Shown in pieces: positions 16,330 through 24,441 of a DNA stretch of 64,000 bases. Origin of the DNA: CAZVBV01 sp964509975 (GTDB lineage Bacteria; Patescibacteriota; Gracilibacteria; UBA4473). Position 1 is the first letter of the stretch; each line of letters opens with the position of its first letter. Position numbers and translations under genes: made by a program. Where the stretch lies: NCBI GenBank assembly GCA_964509975.1, contig CAZDZO010000004.1:11997-75996 (forward strand), read 5' to 3'. The notes under the pieces are model-generated. The model was given only the letters and a program-made list of their open reading frames with translations, was not told where the DNA came from and searched no databases.

Positions 16330-16692
16330 ATGAAAACATTACAGAAAATATCCGCTCAGTTCTTCACCGAAAGTACTTCTAAATTTATTTACGATACAGG
16401 CCTTGAAGATGAAATGTATCCATCCGCATTTACAACTGAAATAAAAGGCGAAGCGGCCTTTGTGTTGAATCGACGTGCATTGATGGATTTCCCTGAAATC
16501 TCAAACAAGATTACCAAACTTCTTGAAGAGGCTGGAGGAGCGATGCCTACCGTTGGTGGAATTTGCGGAGAAAGCGCAGCCTTGAGCCTAGAAAAAATTC
16601 GCAGTCTTGGTTCCAAAACAAGTAAGGAAATTGAATCCGCTTTAAAAGAATTAGAAACAGCCGTTAAAGAAAGTGGACGAGAACGACCTTAA
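16330..16692 (+). CDS. Hypothetical protein (120 aa)
   Basis: Not recognised. Soluble, with a Gly-rich centre (EEAGGAMPTVGGICGES) and a helical charged C-terminus. TATAAT at 16310-16315 would start transcription a few bases before the ATG, and AGAAGGG lies 3-9 nt upstream of it. Its 3' end overlaps the convergent lipoprotein gene by 4 bp. Confidence 0.65.
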   Translation: MKTLQKISAQFFTESTSKFIYDTGLEDEMYPSAFTTEIKGEAAFVLNRRALMDFPEISNKITKLLEEAGGAMPTVGGICGESAALSLEKIRSLGSKTSKEIESALKELETAVKESGRERP

Positions 16693-17999
16693 AAATTCTC
16701 AACCGTCGCTTGAATACTTCGCATTGCATCTCGGAACAGTACTGGACCGGATATTCGGAAGTATGATTTTTGTCCACGAGAGAATTCAAGTACCACTTGG
16801 TCCGCTTCAATAGTTTCACTGAATTCTGTCGGTGGTGTATCTGAACCAATGATTTCAAGCCAGAACTTTGCACCAGATTCTTCTGTAAACTCTTCGTCTG
16901 AGAATCCAATACGAGCGATTCGTGTTTCTGATTGTCCGAAATTTCGGAACCAATATCCCCACGGAACGAGCATTTTGAAATTGTAATATGTACTCTCGTA
17001 TGGAAACGCGTGCTCTTCAATAAGATTCTGATAATCATCTCCTCCCTTTGTAATAGTTGTTGGCGTATCTCTGATAACAACTTCAGATTCCCCAGAAGAT
17101 TCTTCTACAACAAGAACGTCTTCTTCTTTCTCTCCAAAAAGTTTATCAATTATCGTCTCCTTTTTTTCTACTACTTTCTCCTCTATTTCTTCAACAGGTT
17201 GTTCTACCACAATCTTTTTCGCTTCTTGCTCTGCCAAAGATTTCTTGTCTTCTTCAAGCACTTTTCTCACATTTTCTTCGCCTTCTATGAAAGTGTTTAA
17301 CAATTTGAAAAATGCTTTTTTTCGTTCAAATTCCTCAAACTGACTCGTGAAAACGAAGTTATATTTGTGATCGAAAAGGTTTGAGAAAAGCACCACTTCT
17401 TGCCGTTCTCGATCCAATGAATCTGTAGTGATTTTTTTCACTCCAGCCAAACTCGCAATAAGAACATTCGGATCTGATTTCTTATCTTCTTTTTCAATAT
17501 CTTCCACAGAAAAGGTCAAAAACACTCGACGCGCTTCATCCTTTTTATCGATAAAATGAACAACTCCAGCCGGCGAGGTGGAATGTTCCCATGTGGGAGG
17601 ATAAATAAAAGCAAATCGATTAGAAGAAAAACGTTGATCAATCAATTCTTCCGATTCTTCATCGAAATCAAGTAATCTAATGGCCTCAACCCAAAAAATC
17701 TCACGCATTTTTTCTGTTCGACGAACTCCATCAACTTCAACCTCTCGTCCTTCAAAATCACTGAGTCGCACAATGTCAGATGCAATATAGGCTTCCAATT
17801 TTCCTTCATTTTCAAGTCGATGTGTGGCACGAGTAGAGACAGAAACGGAAAAAGGAAATATTTCCCCCTCCAATGTTTCCATTTTCTCTTCCGGCAATCG
17901 AGAAAAGGGATCGTTCTTTTCTGGAAATACACAGGCCGATAAAACTAACGCGGCAAAGAGAACTCCTAAGATAAGTTTTTGTTTCATACGAAATTTCAT
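16689..17999 (-). CDS. Putative lipoprotein (436 aa)
   Basis: The N-terminus is a lipoprotein signal peptide with lipobox LSAC (Cys about residue 23), so the protein is likely lipid-anchored on the outer face of the membrane. Two similar halves (about 45-250 and 340-435) each contain a segment of the type YPPTWEHS / VPWGYWFRN followed by strands, joined by a Glu/Val/Lys-rich linker (about 255-325). This suggests an internal duplication (inference). A start at 17987 is also possible. Family unknown. Confidence 0.8.
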   Translation of the reverse strand: MKFRMKQKLILGVLFAALVLSACVFPEKNDPFSRLPEEKMETLEGEIFPFSVSVSTRATHRLENEGKLEAYIASDIVRLSDFEGREVEVDGVRRTEKMREIFWVEAIRLLDFDEESEELIDQRFSSNRFAFIYPPTWEHSTSPAGVVHFIDKKDEARRVFLTFSVEDIEKEDKKSDPNVLIASLAGVKKITTDSLDRERQEVVLFSNLFDHKYNFVFTSQFEEFERKKAFFKLLNTFIEGEENVRKVLEEDKKSLAEQEAKKIVVEQPVEEIEEKVVEKKETIIDKLFGEKEEDVLVVEESSGESEVVIRDTPTTITKGGDDYQNLIEEHAFPYESTYYNFKMLVPWGYWFRNFGQSETRIARIGFSDEEFTEESGAKFWLEIIGSDTPPTEFSETIEADQVVLEFSRGQKSYFRISGPVLFRDAMRSIQATVENF

Positions 18000-18058
18000 T
18001 TTTCGCAGAAGATTATTGTCCGATTCTGAGAAAATGCAACCATTATTTGAATAAACTT

Positions 18059-18135
18059 CTCCCCCTACAAGGGGGAGCTAGAGGGGGTGTTTGTGAAACA
18101 TACTCCACCTCCCCTCCCTTTTTGGGGGAGGGCTA
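18059..18135. repeat. C/G-box intergenic repeat (family C)
   Basis: CCCCCTACAAGGGGG followed by AGCTAGAGGGGG, and then CCCCTCCCTTTTTGGGGGAGGG. Next to it, CCTGCCTACCGGCAGG (about 18167-18183) is a further palindrome also met near 22054 and 59213. Confidence 0.6.
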
Positions 18136-18205
18136 AGGAGATGGTTTTAAAAAGCCCCTCTCTCAACCTGCCTACCGGCAGGAAGATCTCTCCCAAAATA
18201 CTGAC

Positions 18206-19426
18206 TTAGTCTTTAAACTTTGCAATCGCCTGTGTTAACAACATCGTCAAGGATCCCAACGCAAAAATCGCTACAAAAACCGATTTTATATCGTTTGAAA
18301 AAACGTAGAACAAGATCGTAAAGATTCCAATGGCAATGGTGTACGTGTTCTCGGCGATCAACCAACGAATATGCGCTCGTTCAAAAGTATCTCTTTTATG
18401 CAGCCATTTGTAGAGTTGAACCGTATAAGGAACCTTAATCGTTCCAAGGTTAATTTTGTGAAGCGCATCAATGATCGCTAGAACAACCGGATCCCAGATA
18501 ACACCTCTCAATACATTTAATACGGTTGAACGATACGATCCGAATCGAATCGCTTTGGGATCAATACCAAGTTTATCAATTCGTTTCCCAATAAGAAAAG
18601 TTGCCACCATCGAAAGCGTTGACGAAATCGCAATCACGATCCCAATCTTCATCACATTTGTAAGAATCAAAAGCAAGAAAATTGGCCACACAATCCAGAT
18701 AATCGCATCAAAAAACACACGTCCAAATTCCGCAACAATAATTGCTTTATCTGTTTTTTTGAAAGCATCACGAAGAAGCTTTGAAGGGGTGTAAGACACG
18801 TGAAATCTATGATCAGGGGTGATCAAAAGAACAACTCCTGAAACTATGTAAAACAATATCGCCACATATGTGAGCCACTGGAATCCAAATTCTTTCATAA
18901 TGAATCCCCCTGCCAATGGAGCAAGAATAATTGCTCCCATAATAGCAATCTGAATACCCGCAAGAGTCTTTCCTTTTGACTCCCTATTCATATGAAAAGT
19001 GAGAAAAATATCATATGCAATAACAGAAATTCCTTTGGCAAACGACCGCAAGAAGAAAAACGGAATCATGAAAAGCACATCTGTCCAAAAATTTCCCGTC
19101 AGCAAAAACCCCAATGCGAGCCAAAAGATACTCACGCCAATACTTCGAAAAGCCATAGAATGTTTGAGACCCCAATGCGTTAATGCACTTCCTACAAATG
19201 GCAAAATCAAACTCGATGTACCTTGCCACACAAAGAAAAACATACAGATTTGCCAGAGTTGATATCCCACTCCGTAATAGAGATAAAACGGCAAGGCCAA
19301 CATGATAATATTCCTCCCCAATGAAGAAAAAAATTGAAACAGAGACACTTCTAAAATCTCCTTATCCATTTTGAGATGGAGACTGTGTAACTCGTGTAAT
19401 CCTGCATTTAGTGACTTTGATAACAT
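18206..19426 (-). CDS. MFS-type transporter
   Basis: An integral membrane protein of 406 aa with about 11-12 hydrophobic helices and the two-half layout of the major facilitator superfamily. The cytoplasmic loop after helix 6 contains YTPSKLLRDAFKKTDKA. No substrate motif is clear. It starts one base after the stop of the 3D-domain gene at 19428-20615, so both are one transcript. Confidence 0.8.
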   Translation of the reverse strand: MLSKSLNAGLHELHSLHLKMDKEILEVSLFQFFSSLGRNIIMLALPFYLYYGVGYQLWQICMFFFVWQGTSSLILPFVGSALTHWGLKHSMAFRSIGVSIFWLALGFLLTGNFWTDVLFMIPFFFLRSFAKGISVIAYDIFLTFHMNRESKGKTLAGIQIAIMGAIILAPLAGGFIMKEFGFQWLTYVAILFYIVSGVVLLITPDHRFHVSYTPSKLLRDAFKKTDKAIIVAEFGRVFFDAIIWIVWPIFLLLILTNVMKIGIVIAISSTLSMVATFLIGKRIDKLGIDPKAIRFGSYRSTVLNVLRGVIWDPVVLAIIDALHKINLGTIKVPYTVQLYKWLHKRDTFERAHIRWLIAENTYTIAIGIFTILFYVFSNDIKSVFVAIFALGSLTMLLTQAIAKFKD

Positions 19427-19427
19427 C

Positions 19428-20615
19428 TTATCGTTGAGTAAATAATAGCTTGTCCCCGACTACAATCGAGGATCCATTCATTAATTGCACATTTCCCGAA
19501 AGCACTGCGAATTTTTGTTGTGTTTTTCGAAATGACAACATCTCGGCTCTTTCCTTTGTGAGCGCTTCTTTTTGTTCTGAAAGAATTTCATTAAAAACTT
19601 CCCGTGTAGAAGGCCCCATTTTTCCCGCTCCTGTTGAAGTTTTACGAGCAACAATACTATATGCGAGTTGAAATTTTATAAGTGCTTCTTCTGTTTTGGG
19701 TCCAAAATATCCAGTCGGGGTAACTGTCATAAATTCTTGTTGCACCAACATTTGTTGAAGTTTCAAAACCGAAGCATTCTTCCTTCCTCTTTCAAGATCA
19801 TCTTCAAATTTGAATTTTTCCCATGCTTCTTGAACGCGTTTTTGGATTTCTGCATCAAAGAGTTGTGTACTCAGTTCTGCTCGCGTCCGTGGACCAAATA
19901 CTCCCGCCCCTGCTTCTTCTTTATCTCGCACGATGAAGTTTTTCTTTTGAAATGCGTACACGGCATCTTCTACGTGTTCATCAAAAGTTCCGTGAATAGC
20001 CCGTTCATAAAATCCCACATCTCGCAATGCTCGTTGAAGATCTTTCACTCCCCTACTCCGTGATCCAATCGCAAAGTTTTGAGAAAAGTTTTTTCTATCA
20101 GGAAAGTCTACAATTTCCTTCAACATCGGTGGTACCGAGAAATTCATCCCCACTTGAATCGGCGCATCATTTGAAAAAATTTCACAATCAATGTGTTGTA
20201 CTCCAAAAGATAAGGCTCGTCTCAATCCTTCATCCCCATACCCCATCCAAATATCAAGTCGATCATGTTTCGCCAAGTCTCTCTCTCCTTTTTCTACAAT
20301 AGCGCCCCCTCTATCATTTACCATTCCTACTCCCAATCCTGGAATTTTAATCTTCGTTCCAAAGGCAAAAGATTTTGGTGCGGCAATCATTCCTGGATAC
20401 ACTAATGTCCCATCTGCTCCCGCAATTCCCGAACCATTGAGTCTGATTTCTGACTTATAACTCCCCGTCAGATACAAATTCTGATTGAGCAAAGGCGAAT
20501 AATATCCAGTGATAGTAAAAGTTCGCAGCTTTCCATTGTACGAATAGGCGTTTACCATGGGAACGGTTCCCAAGACACTCCAGATTACTACGGCCAATGC
20601 AATTAGTTTTTTCAT
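19428..20615 (-). CDS. 3D-domain, peptidoglycan-binding exported protein
   Basis: Likely a cell-wall hydrolase or lytic factor. A signal peptide (1-23, ending VNA) is followed by a double-psi beta-barrel 3D domain (about 30-150) with the aspartates in MVNDRGG and RLDIWMGYGDEG. Two peptidoglycan-binding repeats follow (about 185-250, GVKDLQRALRDVGFY; and about 285-345, LKLQQMLVQQEF). The start is secure: AGGAG lies 4 nt before the ATG, and TGGTACAAT upstream looks like an extended -10. Its 3' end reads through CTCGATTG-TAGTCGGGGAC, which resembles intergenic repeat ends. Confidence 0.88.
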   Translation of the reverse strand: MKKLIALAVVIWSVLGTVPMVNAYSYNGKLRTFTITGYYSPLLNQNLYLTGSYKSEIRLNGSGIAGADGTLVYPGMIAAPKSFAFGTKIKIPGLGVGMVNDRGGAIVEKGERDLAKHDRLDIWMGYGDEGLRRALSFGVQHIDCEIFSNDAPIQVGMNFSVPPMLKEIVDFPDRKNFSQNFAIGSRSRGVKDLQRALRDVGFYERAIHGTFDEHVEDAVYAFQKKNFIVRDKEEAGAGVFGPRTRAELSTQLFDAEIQKRVQEAWEKFKFEDDLERGRKNASVLKLQQMLVQQEFMTVTPTGYFGPKTEEALIKFQLAYSIVARKTSTGAGKMGPSTREVFNEILSEQKEALTKERAEMLSFRKTQQKFAVLSGNVQLMNGSSIVVGDKLLFTQR

Positions 20616-20669
20616 GAGCTCCTAAATCCGAGTATTGTACCAGAAATAAAGGGATAAAGCAAGAATATC

Positions 20670-20730
20670 AATGAATAATGAAGAATGATTAATTTGTCCA
20701 TCCATAATTATTCATTCCTCATTACTCATT
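20670..20730. repeat. Long imperfect inverted repeat
   Basis: Arms 20670-20694 and 20706-20730, 25 bp with about 3 mismatches and an 11-nt loop, made of ATTCATTACTCATT-like units. Similar units occur between secD and secF (about 48724-48765). The rest of the 20616-20825 gap shows no gene. Confidence 0.55.
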
Positions 20731-20825
20731 CTCGATACTGATTCAATCGTGACGATTGGAAGAGCGAAGTCAGAGACTCTTTAAATCGAAAATTGCTTTC
20801 GTCAATCTTTTTTTGTACAAAAAAT

Positions 20826-20854
20826 TTGACCAACAACTGAACAAAAATTATACT
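20826..20854 (+). promoter_or_regulatory. Strong promoter of the second SLH gene
   Basis: TTGACC (20826-20831), 17-nt spacer, TATACT (20849-20854). Transcription would start at about 20861-20863, at the ATG: a leaderless mRNA. Confidence 0.75.
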
Positions 20855-20862
20855 CTTAGTTG

Positions 20863-21855
20863 ATGAAAAAGTTGGTTTTTACCCTCATTATTTTCTTACC
20901 AACTTTAACAACCCACGCCTTTGTGGATCTATCTCCAAACGATCCTCAACGGGAAGTTTTTATGCATCTAAGAGATGTCGGCATTATGAACGTTTTTCCG
21001 GATGGAAATTTCCTTCCAGAAAGACAAATTACTCGTGCAGAAGCACTTGTCATTGCTCTTCGAGCCGGAGATATTTCTATTCCAGAAAGTGATGGCATCA
21101 CGATTTTTCAAGATGTTGATCCTAGTCAATGGTACGCCCCAGTGATTAAACGAGCGATTCAAACTGAAATCATTTCTACAAAAAACAAAACAAACTTCCG
21201 TCCTCAAGCGTTAGCAAGCAAAGCCGAATTTTTAGCGTTTCTCTTTCGTGCGACACAAGTAAATTTTTCGCCCTATTTTGGAAGAACGAAGAATATTGCT
21301 GTTGATGTTCCTGAAGACAGTTGGTTTGCTCCTCATTTTGCCTACGCAAAACGATTTCAAATCGCACACCTTCCACCTGAACAACTTTACCGACCACACA
21401 AAACTCTTTCAAGACGCGAAGCAGCACTCATGACATTTCGCCAAAGAAAGGTGATTTATGGTGACGCGGTGACACGTATTTTTGTAGAGCTCCAAGCCGA
21501 AATCGAACAATTCATTACGCTTCTTCGTGCTGGAAAACCAGAAATGGCAGAAATGCATCTCCAGAGTATTACCGAACTTACTGAACGATTAACGCACGTA
21601 CGAAACAATAAAGATGCCGTTGCGGCGAGTGCTATTTCTAGAGCCCTAGAGCATTTCGCAGATGGACTACGAGCATTGAAGTTTCAGCAAAATCTTTATG
21701 CATTAGAGAATCTTCATCTCGCGAGTAAACAAGCCAATCGTGCTATCGAGAAATCCGAAAGCATGGCGCCTTTTGCACGAGATCTTTCCAATTTGATTAA
21801 TGAGACACTGACAAATTTCACGAACCCACAGTTTTCCACTTTTCCGGTACAGTGA
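20863..21855 (+). CDS. S-layer homology (SLH) domain protein
   Basis: Exported wall-anchored protein of 330 aa. A signal peptide (about 1-19, ending THA) is followed by three SLH-like repeats (about 22-65, 80-125 and 140-190) with DGNFLPERQITRAEAL, ASKAEFLAF and KTLSRREAALMTF. The last 130 residues are helical and charged, quite unlike the beta-rich end of the SLH protein at 645-1784. A TTG at 20860 is in frame, but the promoter makes the ATG at 20863 the likely start. Confidence 0.88.
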   Translation: MKKLVFTLIIFLPTLTTHAFVDLSPNDPQREVFMHLRDVGIMNVFPDGNFLPERQITRAEALVIALRAGDISIPESDGITIFQDVDPSQWYAPVIKRAIQTEIISTKNKTNFRPQALASKAEFLAFLFRATQVNFSPYFGRTKNIAVDVPEDSWFAPHFAYAKRFQIAHLPPEQLYRPHKTLSRREAALMTFRQRKVIYGDAVTRIFVELQAEIEQFITLLRAGKPEMAEMHLQSITELTERLTHVRNNKDAVAASAISRALEHFADGLRALKFQQNLYALENLHLASKQANRAIEKSESMAPFARDLSNLINETLTNFTNPQFSTFPVQ

Positions 21856-21944
21856 TTAAAATTCTTATAAAATCTCAATTTCGCTAATTTAATTTTACAA
21901 ATTGAACCATTTTATAAACTCTATAATTACAATTTGTAAATATT

Positions 21945-21980
21945 AAGTACGTATTCGTATACGTATTCGAATACGTACTT
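21945..21980. repeat. Hairpin with 13-bp perfect arms
   Basis: AAGTACGTATTCG (21945-21957) and CGAATACGTACTT (21968-21980) with the loop TATACGTATT. There is no T-run, so it is not a standard terminator. It lies 90 bp after the SLH gene. Confidence 0.65.
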
Positions 21981-22002
21981 AGAGACTCAACACATACAGG
22001 CA

Positions 22003-22085
22003 ATGTGCTAGCGCTTCCAACTTATTCCCGAGTGCTTATCCGATTCCGGTCAAGCCCGCCTACCGGTAGACAGGCCAAAATGACT
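22003..22085. repeat. Partial family A element with a nested palindrome
   Basis: Shares GTGCTAGCGCTT and TTATCCGATTCC with 7729-7887 and 39686-39827. Its terminal hairpin is interrupted by a CCGCCTACCGGTAGACAGG-type palindrome, so one repeat seems to have inserted into another. Confidence 0.6.
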
Positions 22086-22130
22086 TGTTATTTTTCTAAG
22101 CTCTAAGTTCCAAACTCTAAGTACTGTTTT

Positions 22131-24434
22131 CTACAACAAAAACTTCGCTGGCTTAATGTTTTCGATTTTTCCGACAAACTTCAAATCCCCTATTGCAATT
22201 TTTCCCACATAAAGATCTTCTACATTCCCACCTTTTTCAAGGAATTTTTCCACTTCCATGAGTCCAATAAAATAGAGTGCATCTTTTGTAAACGCGCCTT
22301 TTTCTTGTGTATCTCTCAAGCCTCGTTTTGATTTTACACAAAGTTTCCAAGCAAGTTCATCACTTAAACTGTACGTTTCTTTGAGATAATGAAAAAGATC
22401 TTGAAACGACATTTTCTTAGAAAGATGAATCGCAATAATTTGATACGCAGGAGTAAAGAATTTTTCTCCGAGTGCAAACCCCAATTTATTTTGATTCCAA
22501 ACCGCAAGTCCTTCTTCTGTCTGTAAATACCCTGCTGTTCCTCGTTCAAAAATACGGAATGGCTGAAACTTCCCATTCTCAAACCGAAACACATGTGTTC
22601 CAATCTCATGAACGAGCAACGCTTTCAAACGATTCTCTCTAAACTTTGCCCCCTTGCGAATAAGAATAACATGCTTTTTGGTAACTTGAATATCCGATAC
22701 CGTATCCTCCATTATTTTTATTTTCCAATGAGAAAGCTTGTGGATGCGGAGAAAATCTTTAAGTTTTTGTTCGGTAGCTTTGGTATCAAATTCTGGGGTT
22801 ACGTCTTCTTGAAAGGTCTCTCTGTGTGTTTGTAAAAATCGAACGGCCTCTTTATAGGTTTTTTCTGTAACGACTCCAAACATCGCTTTAGATGCTGCTA
22901 CAAAATTTTTCGTTCCCACTGATTCCACGAGATTAATCTTGTTTTCAATCTCTACTCCCTTTCGTGCAAAAAGCGGATACAACTCATGATCCACTTCTGG
23001 AATTCGTTTGAGTTCTCTCCTCATTTGATCCAAATCTAATTCACACTCTCTATAAAAAAATCTCGGTGAAAATTCTGGATTCGCAAGAAACAAAGCCTTT
23101 TGTTCTGCTAAATTTCGCGGATTAATATAAGAAAGAAGTTTTATCTGTTCATCAATCTCACAAAGCTTTTCATCGATATTTTTTATCATTTTCTCATCAA
23201 GTTGTGCTTGAACCATTTCCGGCATTTTAGTATCTGCCACTTTATTGGGATCAATATAAAAATCTGTCAGAAATTTTCCCGCCAAAATAAGATCCACTCC
23301 TTCCATTTCCACTTTTTCTACGGGCAATTTAATTCGTTTATTTTGAATAGTCACATCAAGAATTTGTCCCGCATAAAACTGTGAAGAGATTTTATTTGTT
23401 TGTGCAGAAAGATCTATTTTAGCAGCAACTGTCTGTGGTTTTTCAAGGTTAAGTACCACCATCTCCGTCACACCTATAACCGGTTTTGCTGGTCGTTCCT
23501 CTTCCTGCGTTTTTGCGTTTTGAGAAAACAGTGTTTTAGCAATTTCAACGCCATCCTCAGGTGTCATCACTTTGAGATCAGCGACTTTTTCCAAACGTCT
23601 TTTGAGTGGTGTTCTATTCGCAATTTGAATCTTGAGCCCTGATCGTGCATTAATTTCAAGAACCTTCACTCCCGTCCGAGCAATAACAATATCAACTCCC
23701 ACAAATCCAATTTTTGAAAGTGCTTGAATTTTTGCCGCCGATGAGAGTACCTCATCCCAGTACGGCACCTGGAATCCTTCAGTAGGATGTCCATTTGGCA
23801 TTTTACGGACAAAATGAGAATGATAGGCTCCACCGGTTGTTTTTCCCGTTCCAATATCAATCCCTAGAGCAATGGCTCCTAATTCCATATTTGCCTTCCC
23901 TTCTGATTCATGCGTCGGCACTCTGAGCATTGCCATAATCGGGACGTTATTAAACGCCACCACCCGTACATCTGGTAATCCCATATCAGACAATTTTCGA
24001 AAATCTGGATGAGGATCAAGCCGTTCTTCAAAAATCACAGTATCGGAAATTCCAGAGATAGAATATTTTCCATCCAAAATCTCCCCACAATGACGATAAA
24101 GAAATTCTTCATCTAATTTCTTTCCCGAAGAAGTGATCCAATGTTTTCCTCTTTTTTGTGAGATAACAAGAATTCCCGCTCCTGCAAACCCTCTATTCGG
24201 TTTAATCACAAAAATATCAGGCAGTGATTCAAAAAATTCCGGTGTCAGTTCTCGATAATTTTTTACCGTTTGGAAAAGCTTTGCCACACCAATTCCTCGC
24301 GATTGCAAAAAGTTTTTGGTAAAAATTTTATCATCCGCAAACTTCTTGTTTGTGGCTGTATTATATCTGGCAATGTAATGCAGATTTCTCGCATTAATTC
24401 CCAAAATACTCCTCGAGCGTTTAAAAAAATTCAT
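22131..24434 (-). CDS. RimK-like ATP-grasp / retropepsin-like / DUF1704 metallopeptidase fusion
   Basis: A three-part 767-residue protein. Residues 1-300 are an ATP-grasp of the alpha-L-glutamate ligase-related type (LGINARNLHYIARYN, VIKPNRGFAGAGI, DIVIARTGVKVLEINARSG), which would form amide bonds between amino acids or peptides. Residues 316-395 resemble the retropepsin-like domain of RimB-type proteins, but the expected DTGA is DLSA (AKIDLSAQTNK), so it may be inactive. Residues 410-767 are a DUF1704/MATCAP-family zinc peptidase with LLSYINPRN, HEIGTH (609-614) and TEEGLAVW (639-646). The ATG is 7 bp after the 7TM gene, so they form an operon. Ligase and peptidase in one chain is unusual. 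Confidence 0.88.
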   Translation of the reverse strand: MNFFKRSRSILGINARNLHYIARYNTATNKKFADDKIFTKNFLQSRGIGVAKLFQTVKNYRELTPEFFESLPDIFVIKPNRGFAGAGILVISQKRGKHWITSSGKKLDEEFLYRHCGEILDGKYSISGISDTVIFEERLDPHPDFRKLSDMGLPDVRVVAFNNVPIMAMLRVPTHESEGKANMELGAIALGIDIGTGKTTGGAYHSHFVRKMPNGHPTEGFQVPYWDEVLSSAAKIQALSKIGFVGVDIVIARTGVKVLEINARSGLKIQIANRTPLKRRLEKVADLKVMTPEDGVEIAKTLFSQNAKTQEEERPAKPVIGVTEMVVLNLEKPQTVAAKIDLSAQTNKISSQFYAGQILDVTIQNKRIKLPVEKVEMEGVDLILAGKFLTDFYIDPNKVADTKMPEMVQAQLDEKMIKNIDEKLCEIDEQIKLLSYINPRNLAEQKALFLANPEFSPRFFYRECELDLDQMRRELKRIPEVDHELYPLFARKGVEIENKINLVESVGTKNFVAASKAMFGVVTEKTYKEAVRFLQTHRETFQEDVTPEFDTKATEQKLKDFLRIHKLSHWKIKIMEDTVSDIQVTKKHVILIRKGAKFRENRLKALLVHEIGTHVFRFENGKFQPFRIFERGTAGYLQTEEGLAVWNQNKLGFALGEKFFTPAYQIIAIHLSKKMSFQDLFHYLKETYSLSDELAWKLCVKSKRGLRDTQEKGAFTKDALYFIGLMEVEKFLEKGGNVEDLYVGKIAIGDLKFVGKIENIKPAKFLL

Positions 24435-24441
24435 GAGTTAT

